Source: Vicinamibacterales bacterium (GTDB lineage: Bacteria > Acidobacteriota > Vicinamibacteria > Vicinamibacterales > UBA2999). From it: a stretch of DNA of 64,000 nucleotides. The first letter of the stretch is position 1. Each line of letters begins with the position of its first letter. Below are positions 1-8,724 of the stretch, in pieces. The notes below the pieces were generated by a model, which made no database searches, was not told the origin of the DNA, and saw only the letters and a program-made list of their open reading frames with translations. A program made the position numbers and the translations under genes. The stretch covers positions 69,606-133,605 of the forward strand of contig JAWKHS010000019.1 in NCBI GenBank assembly GCA_041394705.1. The letters are read 5' to 3'.

Positions 1-1927
1 TGCCGTTGGTGTCCGTCCACCGGTACCGCTTGTACCAGTCGGCCGAGTTGTTGTTGACGTCGAACGGCAGGCCGCTGGCGCCCGGGTTCCAGTAGTACTG
101 GGCGTAGTTGGCCTTGAGCACGGTCGTGCCCGCGCCCGTGATGTCGTAGATGAGGCCCAGGCGCGGGACGACGTTGTTGAACGTCTTCACGTTGTCGATG
201 GCCGCGAACTTCACCTGCGTGGGGTTGAATCGCCCGACGGGCGGCCCCTCCTGCTCGGGCAAGAACGAGCGGTAGCGGTCGTAGCGGACGCCGAGGTTGA
301 TCGTCATCCGCGAGTTGAGACGCCAGGTGTCCTGCAGGTACGCGCCGGTCGTGAACAGGCCCTGCTCGGAGATCGAGGGGCTGGCGAACAGGTACACCTC
401 GGCGGGCACGCCGTTGTTCAGGATGTGCAGGACGTCGTTGGGCACGCTGCCCACGCCGCCGCGGCCGCGTTCGTCGGTGAACGTCTCGCGGAACCACTCG
501 CCGCCGACCTTGAAGTTGTGGTCACCGGCCCAGCCGCCCTTGAAATACGTCATCGAGCCGGCGGCCTGGTTCCGGGACGGCGTCCGGAACCACCCGTCAC
601 GGTTGCCACCGCTGACGAGGCTGTTCCCGGTGTCCTGGTAGGCCGGCGCGTCGGTGTACCGGCTGTTCGGCCAGACGTACTTGAACTGCCCGCCACGCAC
701 CTCCATGAAGGTGGAGTCGCTGATGACGGTCTCGTAGCCGGCCTTGTAGGTGTGGGCCCAGTAGTCCTGGTTCCACGTCGAGTCGGCGGAGTTGTGGCGG
801 GCCGAGGTGGCGCCGATGACGAACGTGTCGAGCCGGTTCGGCTGCGTCTTGTGGCCCCACATGCCGTACGCCGTGAGCTTGTTGTTCTGCGACACGGCGT
901 AGGTCAGCTTGCCGGTGTAGTTCTGCAGCCCGGTCTCGAACGCCTTGACCGGGAAGTTCGGCAGCAGCACCTTCACCTTCTGATCGCGCAGCGACGTGTA
1001 CCACCACAGCTTGTCCTGCTTCAGGTAGCCGCCGACGTCGCCGTTGACGTCGTGGTAGTGCTCGAGGCGGTTCAGGTCCGACGGCTGCAGGTTGCCGCAG
1101 CGGCCCCCGGGGCAGAGCGCGGTCTGCGAGTCGTCGATGTTGCTGCGCTGGATGCCCTTGTTCTGGTAGTCGGCGTAGAGCTTGGCGTGGTAGGAGTTCC
1201 CGCCCGACTTCGCCACGAAGTTGGACCAGACGCCGGGCCACGGCATCTCGGCGGTGTGGCCCTTGGTCTCGATGGCCACTTCGTCGATGGAGCCGTAGTC
1301 GTAGTAGAAGCCCGAGCCGCCGGTGCCCTCGGTGTTCACGATGCCCTCGACCATCGGCCGATGCTGGTCCTCCTTCGTGTCGTAGACCGCGTAGCCGGTC
1401 TGGGTGCCGGCGGCGCTGCCCCCGACGTCGATGCGGGTCAGCACGACGGCTGGCGCGGCGGCGAGCACGGTCCAGAAGTCGCGCGCGTTGGGCAGCGCGG
1501 CCAGGCGTTCCTCGCCGAAGCTCGCCGCCGTGGTCGTCGACGAGACGTCCACCACGGGCGAGGCGCCGCTGACCGTCACCGTCTCGGTCAGGCTGGCGAC
1601 GCCGAGCTCGATGTTCACGGTGGCCGTGAACCCGAGGCCTACGCGCACGCCTTCGCGGTTGACCGTGCCGAAGCCGGCCAGCTCGAACACGAGCTTGTAG
1701 TCTCCTGGGGGTACTGCGGGGAAGCGATACTCGCCGGACTCGTTGGTGACGTCGGTGCGTACGCCCTGCATGCTCGGGCTCGAGGCGGTCACGGTGACGC
1801 CGGGCAGCACGCCGCCCGTGTTGTCCGTCACCTTGCCGTTGATCGAGCCCGTCGTTGCAGAGACCTGCGCGAACGCCGCCGACGCTGCCAGGAGCATGCC
1901 GAAAACAAGAGCGCACACTCGTGCCAT
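1..1927 (-). CDS. TonB-dependent receptor with CarboxypepD_reg-like N-terminus (3' end outside window)
   Basis: Outer-membrane TonB-dependent transporter; substrate unknown. About 642 codons are visible, running off the left edge, so the end of the barrel and the C-terminus are missing. Residues 1-22 form a signal peptide (starts MARVCALVFG, cleaved after ...AAFAQ). A CnaB/carboxypeptidase regulatory-like beta domain follows (about 27-105, with VTDNTGGVLPGVTVTA), then a plug-like region and barrel strands. The start was chosen at the ATG 8 nt after GGAGGAG; an upstream in-frame ATG would place this Shine-Dalgarno inside the coding sequence. It is the first of three tandem paralogues (with 2320-5187 and 5704-8577), which share long stretches of protein and some near-identical DNA. 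A sigma70-type promoter lies at 2057-2085. The family call is firm; the transported compound cannot be told from sequence. Confidence 0.93.
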   Translation of the reverse strand, partial: MARVCALVFGMLLAASAAFAQVSATTGSINGKVTDNTGGVLPGVTVTASSPSMQGVRTDVTNESGEYRFPAVPPGDYKLVFELAGFGTVNREGVRVGLGFTATVNIELGVASLTETVTVSGASPVVDVSSTTTAASFGEERLAALPNARDFWTVLAAAPAVVLTRIDVGGSAAGTQTGYAVYDTKEDQHRPMVEGIVNTEGTGGSGFYYDYGSIDEVAIETKGHTAEMPWPGVWSNFVAKSGGNSYHAKLYADYQNKGIQRSNIDDSQTALCPGGRCGNLQPSDLNRLEHYHDVNGDVGGYLKQDKLWWYTSLRDQKVKVLLPNFPVKAFETGLQNYTGKLTYAVSQNNKLTAYGMWGHKTQPNRLDTFVIGATSARHNSADSTWNQDYWAHTYKAGYETVISDSTFMEVRGGQFKYVWPNSRYTDAPAYQDTGNSLVSGGNRDGWFRTPSRNQAAGSMTYFKGGWAGDHNFKVGGEWFRETFTDERGRGGVGSVPNDVLHILNNGVPAEVYLFASPSISEQGLFTTGAYLQDTWRLNSRMTINLGVRYDRYRSFLPEQEGPPVGRFNPTQVKFAAIDNVKTFNNVVPRLGLIYDITGAGTTVLKANYAQYYWNPGASGLPFDVNNNSADWYKRYRWTDTNG

Positions 1928-2056
1928 GCCGTACTCCTCCATCCCTCCCGTGACCACTCGGTCCTTGGGCGCCGGAGGGTGCTGCGGCATCCAAGGCCCC
2001 GCCGACGCGCGCGGGTCCCTCGGCAGGCGCGACGAAGGCCTGGCTGAGGTTGCGGT

Positions 2057-2085
2057 ATTGTAGGGACTGGTTTTCCGGTATACAA
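2057..2085 (-). promoter_or_regulatory. Sigma70-type promoter of receptor 1
   Basis: Read on the minus strand: -35 TTGTAT (2085-2080), a spacer of exactly 17 nt, -10 TACAAT (2062-2057). The predicted transcript starts near 2050, giving a leader of roughly 120 nt before the ATG at 1927. The same architecture and -10 hexamer recur upstream of receptor 2 (5309-5337), which supports the call. Confidence 0.7.
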
Positions 2086-2233
2086 GCTCATAAATAGCCT
2101 GTAGTGGCGGCCATGTATTGGCGGTATCAGCACCCGGGCCGTAGTGACCCTGACGCGGATATCCGTCTGGTTGGATCGCGGCTCGCCCAGGGCGCGCCGA
2201 ACCCGGCGCATCGCCCGCCCGCCGAGGGGAGAC

Positions 2234-2266
2234 AAAAAAAGCCCGGCGGGGAACTCCCCGCCGGGC
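2234..2266 (-). terminator. Rho-independent terminator after receptor 2
   Basis: A perfect 11-bp GC-rich stem (2241-2251 paired with 2256-2266) with a 4-nt loop is followed on the minus strand by seven T residues (2240-2234). It lies 54 nt beyond the stop codon of the receptor gene 2320-5187, and separates that gene from receptor 1, so the two are not a simple read-through operon. Confidence 0.9.
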
Positions 2267-2319
2267 CTGGGCACTCTTGAACGGCCGGTCAGCCGCCTCG
2301 CGGCGGCGAATCCAGCGCG

Positions 2320-5187
2320 TTACCAGTCGAACTTGAAGCCGAACCGCATGATCGACGGGCCGATGATGCTGATGGGCTGCTCGAAGGCCGAGCCGCTGTT
2401 CCAGGTGATGTTCTGGGCGGCCGCGGAGTTGGTCAGGTTGTAGGCGTCGATGAAGACGCCGACCTTGCGGGCCCCGGTCAGCGCGAACGACTTCTCGAGG
2501 CGCAGGTCCAGGAGCGTGATGTTGTCCTGCCGGCGCGAGTCGATCGGCTCGGCCAGGATGCGCTGGGTGCCGTAGTTGATGCCGTTGGCGGCGCCGGCCA
2601 GGAAGGTCCGGCCGTAGGGCTGGCCCTGCTGGAAGCGGAGCGCCGGCGTGATGCGGATGCCGTACGGCGCGTCGTAGCTGCCGTTGATCTTGGCCGTCCA
2701 CATCGTGAAGTTGTAGCGGCCGCCATCGGTGTTGATGAGGTCGTTCTTCGTCGAGGGCGTGGTCAGGGACCGGAGGTTCTGGCCGAAGTAGGCCGTGGAC
2801 TGGTCCTTGTTCCAGCGCTTGGCGAACGCCGCGGACAGCGACCAGCGACCCGACTGGCGCTTGTTGGCCGCGAATTCGACCGTCTGATACTGGCCGTTGC
2901 CCGGGAGGTTGGTTGCGACGTTCCGGACCGGCAGGGACAGGTTGGCCGGGTTCAGGTTGAAGCCCGGGATGCCGGCGCCATCGTCGCCGTTACCGAGGAC
3001 GCCGTCCGGACCGGGGTCGCGGATGGTGATCGGCACGGTGAAGGCGTCGAGCGGCCGGTTCGAGTTCGCGAGCACGCGGAAGTTGTCGATCGAGCGGTAG
3101 ACGTAGCCGCCCGACAGCGCGAAGCCCGGGAGCAGCTCGTGCTCGATCCAGCCCGCGAACTCGTCGGTCCTCGTGTTCTTCAGGTTCGGGTCGAGCGTGG
3201 CCGACGCCGCCCCGCCGCGCTGCGCGATGATCACGCCTTCCTCCCCGGGCTGGTAGAGCAGGTCGCCGTTGAGGTCGGTCCAGCGATAGCGCGTGTACCA
3301 GTCGGCCGGGTTGTTGTTCGTGTCGGACGCCAGGCCGGTCCCGGGGTTCCAGTAATACAGGCCGTAGTTGGCCTTGATCACGGTCCGCCCTTCGCCGGTG
3401 AGGTCGTAGATGATGCCGAGGCGCGGCACCGGGGTGGCGAACGTCTTCACGTCGTTGATCGCGGCGAACTTCAGCTGCGTCGTGTTGAACTTGCCGACCG
3501 GCGGCCCTTCCTGCTCCGGCAGGAAGGCCCGATAGCGATCCAGGCGGATCCCGGCGTTGATCGTCAGGCGCGAGCTGATGCGCCAGGTGTCCTGCAGGTA
3601 CACCCCCAGGGTGTAGAGCCCCTGTTCGGACACCGAGGGGCTGGCGAACAGGTACACCTCGGACGCGTTGCCGTTGTTCAGGATGTGCAGGACGTCGCCG
3701 GGCACCGAGCCCTCGCCGTCCACGCCGCGCTCGTCGGTGAAGGTCTCGCGGAACCACTCGCCGCCCACCTTGAGGTTGTGCGACCCGGCCCACCCGCTCT
3801 TGAAGTAGGTGAGCGAGGCGCCGACCTGGTTGCGCGAGGGCGTGCGGTACCAGCCGTCGCGGTTGCCGCCGCTGACGACGCTCGTGCCGAGGTCCTGGTA
3901 CGGCACGTCCTGCGTGTAGCGGTGGTTCGGCCAGACGTAGCGGAACTGCCCGCCGCGCACCTCGAAGAACGTGCTGTCACCCAGCACCGTCTCGTAGCCG
4001 CCCTTGTAGGTGTGGGCCCAGTAGTCCTGGTTCCAGGTGGAGTCGGCCGAGTTGTGACGGGCCGACGTGGCGGAGATGGCGAACGTGTCGAGGCGATTGG
4101 GCTGGTGCTTGTTGCCCCACATGCCGTACGCCGTCAGCTTGTTGTTCTGCGAGATCGCGTAGGTGACCTTGCCCGTGTAGTTCTTGAGCGCGGTCTCGAA
4201 CGGCTTCACCGGGAAGTTCGGCAGGCGGCCCTGGACGTTCTGGCTGCGGCCCGAGGCATACCACCAGACGGTGTCCTTCTTCAGGTAGCCCCCCACGTCG
4301 GCGTTGACGTCGTAGTACTTGTGGATGCGGTTCAGGTCCGAGGGCGTCAGCTCGCCGCAGTTGCCGCGTGGGCAGAGCCCGGTCTGCGAGTTCTCGATGT
4401 TGCTGCGCTGGATGCTCTCGCTCTGGTAGTCCGAGTAGAACTTGCCGTGGTACTCGTTGCCGCCGGACTTGGAGACGAAGTTGGACCAGACGCCGGGCCA
4501 CGGCATCTCGGCGGTGTGGCCCTTGGTCTCGATGGCCACTTCGTCGATGGAGCCGTAGTCGTAATAGAAGCCCGAGCCGCCGGTGCCCTCGGTGTTCACG
4601 ATGCCCTCGACCATCGGCCGATGCTGGTCTTCCTTCGTGTCGTAGGCCGCGTAGCCGGTCTGCGTGCCGGCCATGCTGCCGCCGACGTCGATGCGCGTGA
4701 CCACCACGGCGGGCGAGGCGGCCAGCACGCTCCAGAAGTCGCGGGCGTTCGGCAGGGCCGCGAGCCGCTCCTCGCCGAAGTTCTCCGACGTCGTCGTGGT
4801 GGAGACGTCCACGACCGGCGACGAGCCGCTGACGGTGACCGTCTCCTGCAGGCTCGCGACGCCGAGCTCGATGTTCACGGTTGCCGTGAAGCCGAGGCCG
4901 ACGCGCACGCCCTCGCGGTTGACCGTGCCGAACCCGGCCAGCTCGAAGACGAGCTTGTAGTCTCCGGGGGGAACTGCGGGGAAGCGATACTCACCGGCCT
5001 CGTTGGTGACGTCCGAGCGCACGCCCTGCATGCTCGGGCTCGAGGCGGTCACGGTGACGCCGGGCAGCACGCCGCCCGTGTTGTCGGTCACCTTGCCGTT
5101 GATCGAGCCCGTCGTCGCAGAGACCTGCGCGAACGACGCCGACGCTGCCAGGAGCATGCCGAGAACCAAGCCGCACACTCGTGCCAT
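2320..5187 (-). CDS. TonB-dependent receptor with CarboxypepD_reg-like N-terminus
   Basis: Complete 955-residue outer-membrane TonB-dependent transporter. It has a signal peptide (1-22), a CnaB/carboxypeptidase regulatory-like domain (about 27-105), a plug-like region, and a long barrel ending in FKFDW with a terminal aromatic residue, as expected for Bam-dependent insertion. The start is the ATG preceded by GGAGGAG at 8 nt; a longer frame exists but would swallow the ribosome-binding site. It has its own promoter (5309-5337) and terminator (2234-2266). It is closely related to both neighbours: a 116-bp block (4475-4590) differs from the other two copies at a single base, and a 140-bp block (2518-2657) is identical to 5905-6044. 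Substrate unknown; in this family oligosaccharides, peptides or siderophores are all possible. Confidence 0.95.
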   Translation of the reverse strand: MARVCGLVLGMLLAASASFAQVSATTGSINGKVTDNTGGVLPGVTVTASSPSMQGVRSDVTNEAGEYRFPAVPPGDYKLVFELAGFGTVNREGVRVGLGFTATVNIELGVASLQETVTVSGSSPVVDVSTTTTSENFGEERLAALPNARDFWSVLAASPAVVVTRIDVGGSMAGTQTGYAAYDTKEDQHRPMVEGIVNTEGTGGSGFYYDYGSIDEVAIETKGHTAEMPWPGVWSNFVSKSGGNEYHGKFYSDYQSESIQRSNIENSQTGLCPRGNCGELTPSDLNRIHKYYDVNADVGGYLKKDTVWWYASGRSQNVQGRLPNFPVKPFETALKNYTGKVTYAISQNNKLTAYGMWGNKHQPNRLDTFAISATSARHNSADSTWNQDYWAHTYKGGYETVLGDSTFFEVRGGQFRYVWPNHRYTQDVPYQDLGTSVVSGGNRDGWYRTPSRNQVGASLTYFKSGWAGSHNLKVGGEWFRETFTDERGVDGEGSVPGDVLHILNNGNASEVYLFASPSVSEQGLYTLGVYLQDTWRISSRLTINAGIRLDRYRAFLPEQEGPPVGKFNTTQLKFAAINDVKTFATPVPRLGIIYDLTGEGRTVIKANYGLYYWNPGTGLASDTNNNPADWYTRYRWTDLNGDLLYQPGEEGVIIAQRGGAASATLDPNLKNTRTDEFAGWIEHELLPGFALSGGYVYRSIDNFRVLANSNRPLDAFTVPITIRDPGPDGVLGNGDDGAGIPGFNLNPANLSLPVRNVATNLPGNGQYQTVEFAANKRQSGRWSLSAAFAKRWNKDQSTAYFGQNLRSLTTPSTKNDLINTDGGRYNFTMWTAKINGSYDAPYGIRITPALRFQQGQPYGRTFLAGAANGINYGTQRILAEPIDSRRQDNITLLDLRLEKSFALTGARKVGVFIDAYNLTNSAAAQNITWNSGSAFEQPISIIGPSIMRFGFKFDW

Positions 5188-5308
5188 GCCGTACTCCTCC
5201 ATGAAGGGGGCGCAGTGGATTGGTGTCCGAGACACCCGTAATCCACGACCCGCGCACACACTCGCGGTCAACTCGCGCCGTCGTCAAGGCGGCGTCGAGA
5301 CGGGGCGT

Positions 5309-5337
5309 ATTGTAGGCACGCGATGCACCGTATTCAA
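5309..5337 (-). promoter_or_regulatory. Sigma70-type promoter of receptor 2
   Basis: Minus strand: -35 TTGAAT (5337-5332), 17-nt spacer, -10 TACAAT (5314-5309). The transcript start is predicted near 5302, leaving about 115 nt of leader before the ATG at 5187. It matches the promoter of receptor 1 in both spacing and -10 sequence. Confidence 0.75.
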
Positions 5338-5651
5338 GCGCCGAAACACCTTGTACGAAGGGGAATCCTGAATCGATGCGCCGTGTACGGCGGACGCACG
5401 GCAGACGCGCGCGCATCCATCCGTGGCGTTGGAAATGAATCCGCGCGATTGGATTCCGTGCGGCGCTCAGGCGTCTTGTGGTGCGGCTATCCAGGAAAGC
5501 CTGTAGTTTGTGTTCATGAAAGCATGTAGTCGTGCGTGTTCGAGGCTGGCTTCACGGCGAGCGGTGCGTCACTGAAGAGGTGGGCGCGGACCGGATGGGG
5601 GCGAGTCGACAGGGCCGTGGCGGGGGCGACGCCCCGTCGAAGACACGAAGA

Positions 5652-5677
5652 GCCCGGCGGGAGCACACCCGCCGGGC
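5652..5677 (-). terminator. Possible terminator hairpin after receptor 3
   Basis: A 10-bp GC stem (GCCCGGCGGG with its complement) and a 6-nt loop lie 26 nt beyond the stop codon of 5704-8577. The stem resembles that of the terminator at 2234-2266, but the downstream minus-strand sequence is only moderately T-rich, with no run of T. Confidence 0.5.
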
Positions 5678-5703
5678 CCTTCGGAACGAGTCGCGGGGCG
5701 CGA

Positions 5704-8577
5704 CTACCAGTCGAACTTGAACCCGAAGCGCATGATCGTCGGCCCCACGATGGCGATGGGCCGCTCGAAGGCAGAGCCGCTGCTCCAGGTGATGTTCTGG
5801 GCCGCGTCCGAGTTCAACAGGTTGTAGCCGTCCACGAACAGGCCGAGGCGGCGGGCGCTGGCGCCCAGGTCGAAGAACTTCTCGAGCCGCACGTCGAGCA
5901 GGACGATGTTGTCCTGCCGGCGCGAGTCGATCGGCTCGGCCAGGATGCGCTGGGTGCCGTAGTTGATGCCGTTGGCGGCGCCGGCCAGGAAGGTCCGGCC
6001 GTAGGGCTGGCCCTGCTGGAAGCGGAGCGCCGGCGTGATGCGGACGCCGCCCGGGGCGTCGTAGCTGCCGTTGATCTTGGCCGTCCACATCGTGAACTCG
6101 TAGCGGCCGTCAGCGGTGTTGATGAGATCGTTCTGCGTCGACGGGGTGGTCAGCGCCCTGAGGTTCTGACCGAAGTACCCGGTGTCGTGGTCCTTGTTCC
6201 ACCGCTTCGAGAAGGCGGCCGCGAGGGACCACCGGCCGGTCTGCCGCTTCGTCGCCGAGAACTCCACCGTGTCGTACTGGCCTTTGCCCGGCAGGTTGGT
6301 CGTCAGGTTCTGGACTGGCAGGCCCAGGTTGGCCGGGTTCAGGTTGAAGCCAGGGATGCCCGCGCCGTCGTCGCCGTTGCCGAGGACGCCGTCAGGCCCG
6401 GGATCGAGGATCGTGACCGGCACGTTGTAGGCGTCGATCGGCCGGTTCGCGTTCGCCCGGACCCGGAAGTTGTCGATCGTCCTGTGGACGTAGCCCGCCG
6501 AGAGGGCGAGGCCTGGCACGAGCTCGTGCTCGATCCAGGCCGCGATCTCGTCGGTGCGCGTGTTCTTCAGATCGGGATCGAGCGCGCCCGACGCCGCGCC
6601 GCCGCGCTGGTCGATGATCACGCCTTCCTCGCCGGGCTGGTAGAGCAGGTCGCCGTTGAGGTCCGTCCAGCGGTAGCGCGTGAACCAGTCGGCCGAGTTC
6701 GGGTTCGTGTCGGCGGCTACGCCGTTGGCGCCGGGATTCCAGTAGTAGATGCCGTAGTTGGCCTTGATGACGGTCCGGCCCTCGCCGGTGACGTCGTAGA
6801 TCAGGCCGAGGCGCGGCACGGGGTTCGAGAAGGTCTTGAGGTTGTCCACCGCCGGGAAGCTCACCTGCGTGGCGTTGAACGCGCCGACGGGCGGACCCTC
6901 CTGCTCGGGCAGGAACGCGCGGTACCTGTCGAACCGGAGTCCGGCGTTGATGGTCAGACGCGGTCCGATGCGCCAGGTGTCCTGGAGGAACAGGCCGAGC
7001 GTCTGGAGGCCCTGCTCGGAGATCGACGGCGTGGCGAAGAGGTAGACCTCGGACGCGCGGCCGTTGTTCAGGATATAGAGCACATCGCCGGGAACGTTGC
7101 CGATGCCGCCCCGCCCGCGCTCGTCGGTGAAGGTCTCGCGGAACCACTCGCCGCCCACCTTGAAGTTGTGCGAGCCCGCCCAGCCGCTCTTGAAGTAGGT
7201 CAGCGAGCCGGCCACCTGGTTGCGCGACGGCGTGCGGAACCAGCCGTCGCGGTTGCCGCCGCTGACCAGATTGTTGCCGACGTCCTGGTAGGCCGGCGCG
7301 TCGGTGTACCGGGAGTTCGGCCACACGTAGCGGAACTGCCCGCCGCGCACCTCGAAGAACGTGCTGTCGCCGAGCACCGACTCGTAGCCGGCCTTGTAGG
7401 TGTGTGCCCAGTAGTCCTGGTTCCACGTCGAATCGGCCGAGTTGTGCCGGGCGGCCGTGGCGCCGATCCGGAACGTGTCGAGCCGGTTGGGCTGGTGCTT
7501 GTTGCCCCACATCCCGTACGCCGTCAGCTTGTTGTTCTGAGACGCGGCGTAGGTGAGCTTGCCCGTGTAGTTCGTGAGGCCCGTCTCGAACGGCTTGACC
7601 GGGAAGTTCGGCAGCCGCCCCTGGACGTTCTGCTTCCGGTAGGACCCGTACCACCAGATCGTGTCCTTCTTCAGGTAGCCGCCGGCGTCGCCGTTGAAGT
7701 CGTAGTAGCGGTAGATGCGATTGAGATCCGATGGCGTCAGCTCACCGCAGTCGCTGCGCGGGCACAGCGCGACGGCGCTGTTGTCGATGTTCGTGCGCTG
7801 GATCGACTCGTTCTGGTAGTCCAGGTAGAGACGGCCGTGATATTCGTTGCCGCCCGACTTCGACACGAAGTTGGACCAGACGCCGGGCCACGGCATCTCG
7901 GCGGTGTGGCCCTTGGTCTCGATGGCCACTTCGTCGATGGAGCCGTAGTCGTAGTAGAAGCCCGAGCCGCCGGTGCCCTCCGTGTTCACGATCCCCTCGA
8001 CCATCGGGCGGTGCTGGTCCTGCTTGGTGTCGTACGCCGCGTAGCCCGTCTGGGTGCCCGCCGCGCTTCCGCCGACATCGATACGGGTGACGACCACGGC
8101 CGGCGAGGCGGCCAGCACGGCCCAGAAGTCGCGGGCGTTCGGCAAGGCGGCCAGGCGCTCGGCGCTGTAGTTCGACGTCGTCGTGGTCGTCGAGACGTCC
8201 ACCACCGGCGACTCGCCACTGACCGTCACCGTCTCCTGCAGGCTCGCGACGCCGAGCTCGATGTTCACGGTGGCCGTGAAGCCCAGGCCGACGCTCAGGC
8301 CCTCGCGATTGACGGTCCCGAAGCCGGCGAGCTCGAACACCAGCTTGTAGGTGCCCGGGGGCACGGCCGGGAAGCGGTACTCGCCGGACTCGTTCGTGAC
8401 GTCGGTGCGAAGGCCCTGCATGCTCGGACTCGACGCGGTCACGGTGACGCCGGGCAGCACCCCGCCCGTGTTGTCCGTCACCTTGCCGTTGATGGAGCCT
8501 GTGGTGGACGAGACCTGCGCGAACGCCACGCAGGGGGCCAGGAGCAGGGAGAGGGCAAGTGCGCTGGCTCGTACCAT
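5704..8577 (-). CDS. TonB-dependent receptor with CarboxypepD_reg-like N-terminus
   Basis: Complete 957-residue paralogue of the two receptors at 1-1927 and 2320-5187. It has a signal peptide (MVRASALALSLLL..., cleaved near ...VAFAQ), a CnaB-like domain with the same VTDNTGGVLPGVTVTA motif, a plug-like region, and a barrel ending FKFDW. The start is the ATG 8 nt after AGGAGG; the longer frame begins upstream of this ribosome-binding site. Its upstream region differs from those of the other two: a promoter-like element (8652-8680) is overlapped by an 11-bp inverted repeat (8637-8670), suggesting separate regulation. It shares a 140-bp identical block with receptor 2 and a 116-bp identical block with receptor 1, so recent gene conversion is likely. 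Substrate unknown. Confidence 0.95.
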   Translation of the reverse strand: MVRASALALSLLLAPCVAFAQVSSTTGSINGKVTDNTGGVLPGVTVTASSPSMQGLRTDVTNESGEYRFPAVPPGTYKLVFELAGFGTVNREGLSVGLGFTATVNIELGVASLQETVTVSGESPVVDVSTTTTTSNYSAERLAALPNARDFWAVLAASPAVVVTRIDVGGSAAGTQTGYAAYDTKQDQHRPMVEGIVNTEGTGGSGFYYDYGSIDEVAIETKGHTAEMPWPGVWSNFVSKSGGNEYHGRLYLDYQNESIQRTNIDNSAVALCPRSDCGELTPSDLNRIYRYYDFNGDAGGYLKKDTIWWYGSYRKQNVQGRLPNFPVKPFETGLTNYTGKLTYAASQNNKLTAYGMWGNKHQPNRLDTFRIGATAARHNSADSTWNQDYWAHTYKAGYESVLGDSTFFEVRGGQFRYVWPNSRYTDAPAYQDVGNNLVSGGNRDGWFRTPSRNQVAGSLTYFKSGWAGSHNFKVGGEWFRETFTDERGRGGIGNVPGDVLYILNNGRASEVYLFATPSISEQGLQTLGLFLQDTWRIGPRLTINAGLRFDRYRAFLPEQEGPPVGAFNATQVSFPAVDNLKTFSNPVPRLGLIYDVTGEGRTVIKANYGIYYWNPGANGVAADTNPNSADWFTRYRWTDLNGDLLYQPGEEGVIIDQRGGAASGALDPDLKNTRTDEIAAWIEHELVPGLALSAGYVHRTIDNFRVRANANRPIDAYNVPVTILDPGPDGVLGNGDDGAGIPGFNLNPANLGLPVQNLTTNLPGKGQYDTVEFSATKRQTGRWSLAAAFSKRWNKDHDTGYFGQNLRALTTPSTQNDLINTADGRYEFTMWTAKINGSYDAPGGVRITPALRFQQGQPYGRTFLAGAANGINYGTQRILAEPIDSRRQDNIVLLDVRLEKFFDLGASARRLGLFVDGYNLLNSDAAQNITWSSGSAFERPIAIVGPTIMRFGFKFDW

Positions 8578-8636
8578 GCGGGGAACCTCCTTGAGTTCTG
8601 CGACAGCCCGACGAGTTCTCAGGCGCAATGCCGAAC

Positions 8637-8670
8637 TGTGTCAGCGCGAAAGTTCTACAGCGCTGACACA
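8637..8670. promoter_or_regulatory. Inverted-repeat operator candidate upstream of receptor 3
   Basis: TGTGTCAGCGC (8637-8647) and its exact reverse complement (8660-8670) are separated by 12 nt, so the arm centres are 23 bp apart, close to two helical turns. One arm lies inside the spacer and the other just beyond the -10 of the predicted promoter at 8652-8680, which is where a repressor would act. No T-run follows on either strand, which argues against a terminator of the upstream hydrolase gene. Confidence 0.55.
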
Positions 8671-8680
8671 GCCATCACAA
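8652..8680 (-). promoter_or_regulatory. Predicted promoter of receptor 3
   Basis: Minus strand: -35 TTGTGA (8680-8675), 17-nt spacer, -10 TAGAAC (8657-8652); each hexamer matches consensus at 4 of 6 positions. The promoter is weaker than those of receptors 1 and 2 and is embedded in the inverted repeat. Confidence 0.45.
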
Positions 8681-8724
8681 TCCCGTGAAGGACGGACGGA
8701 ATTACAGGATCGTGGCGGCGGCCC

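Larger units (their letters stand above)
1928..2319. other. Intergenic region between receptors 1 and 2
   Basis: This stretch has no gene. It holds, on the minus strand, the intrinsic terminator of receptor 2 (2234-2266), the promoter of receptor 1 (2057-2085), an untranslated leader of about 120 nt and the GGAGGAG ribosome-binding site just upstream of 1927. ORFs reading through it on either strand are extensions of antisense frames. Confidence 0.7.
5188..5703. other. Intergenic region between receptors 2 and 3
   Basis: No credible gene. On the minus strand it carries a possible terminator hairpin of receptor 3 (5652-5677), the promoter of receptor 2 (5309-5337) and a leader of about 115 nt. 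The short plus-strand frames here (for example 5532-5720) have no family resemblance and overlap the end of receptor 3. The segment between about 5340 and 5640 shows nothing I can name, apart from short repeated words resembling GCCTGTAGT that also occur upstream of receptor 1. Confidence 0.6.

Noticed and set aside
5532..5720. 62-codon plus-strand ORF between receptors 2 and 3
   Set aside because: Arg/Gly/Thr-rich without any domain pattern, and it overlaps the end of receptor 3 and its terminator hairpin.
425..8688. Long open frames on the plus strand opposite the three receptors (for example 425-2047, 3139-5241, 5536-8688)
   Set aside because: Their proteins are Val/Arg/Leu/His-rich low-complexity shadows of the receptor codons read antisense. 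The three copies resemble each other only because the receptors do. The receptor frames have signal peptides, ribosome-binding sites and terminators.
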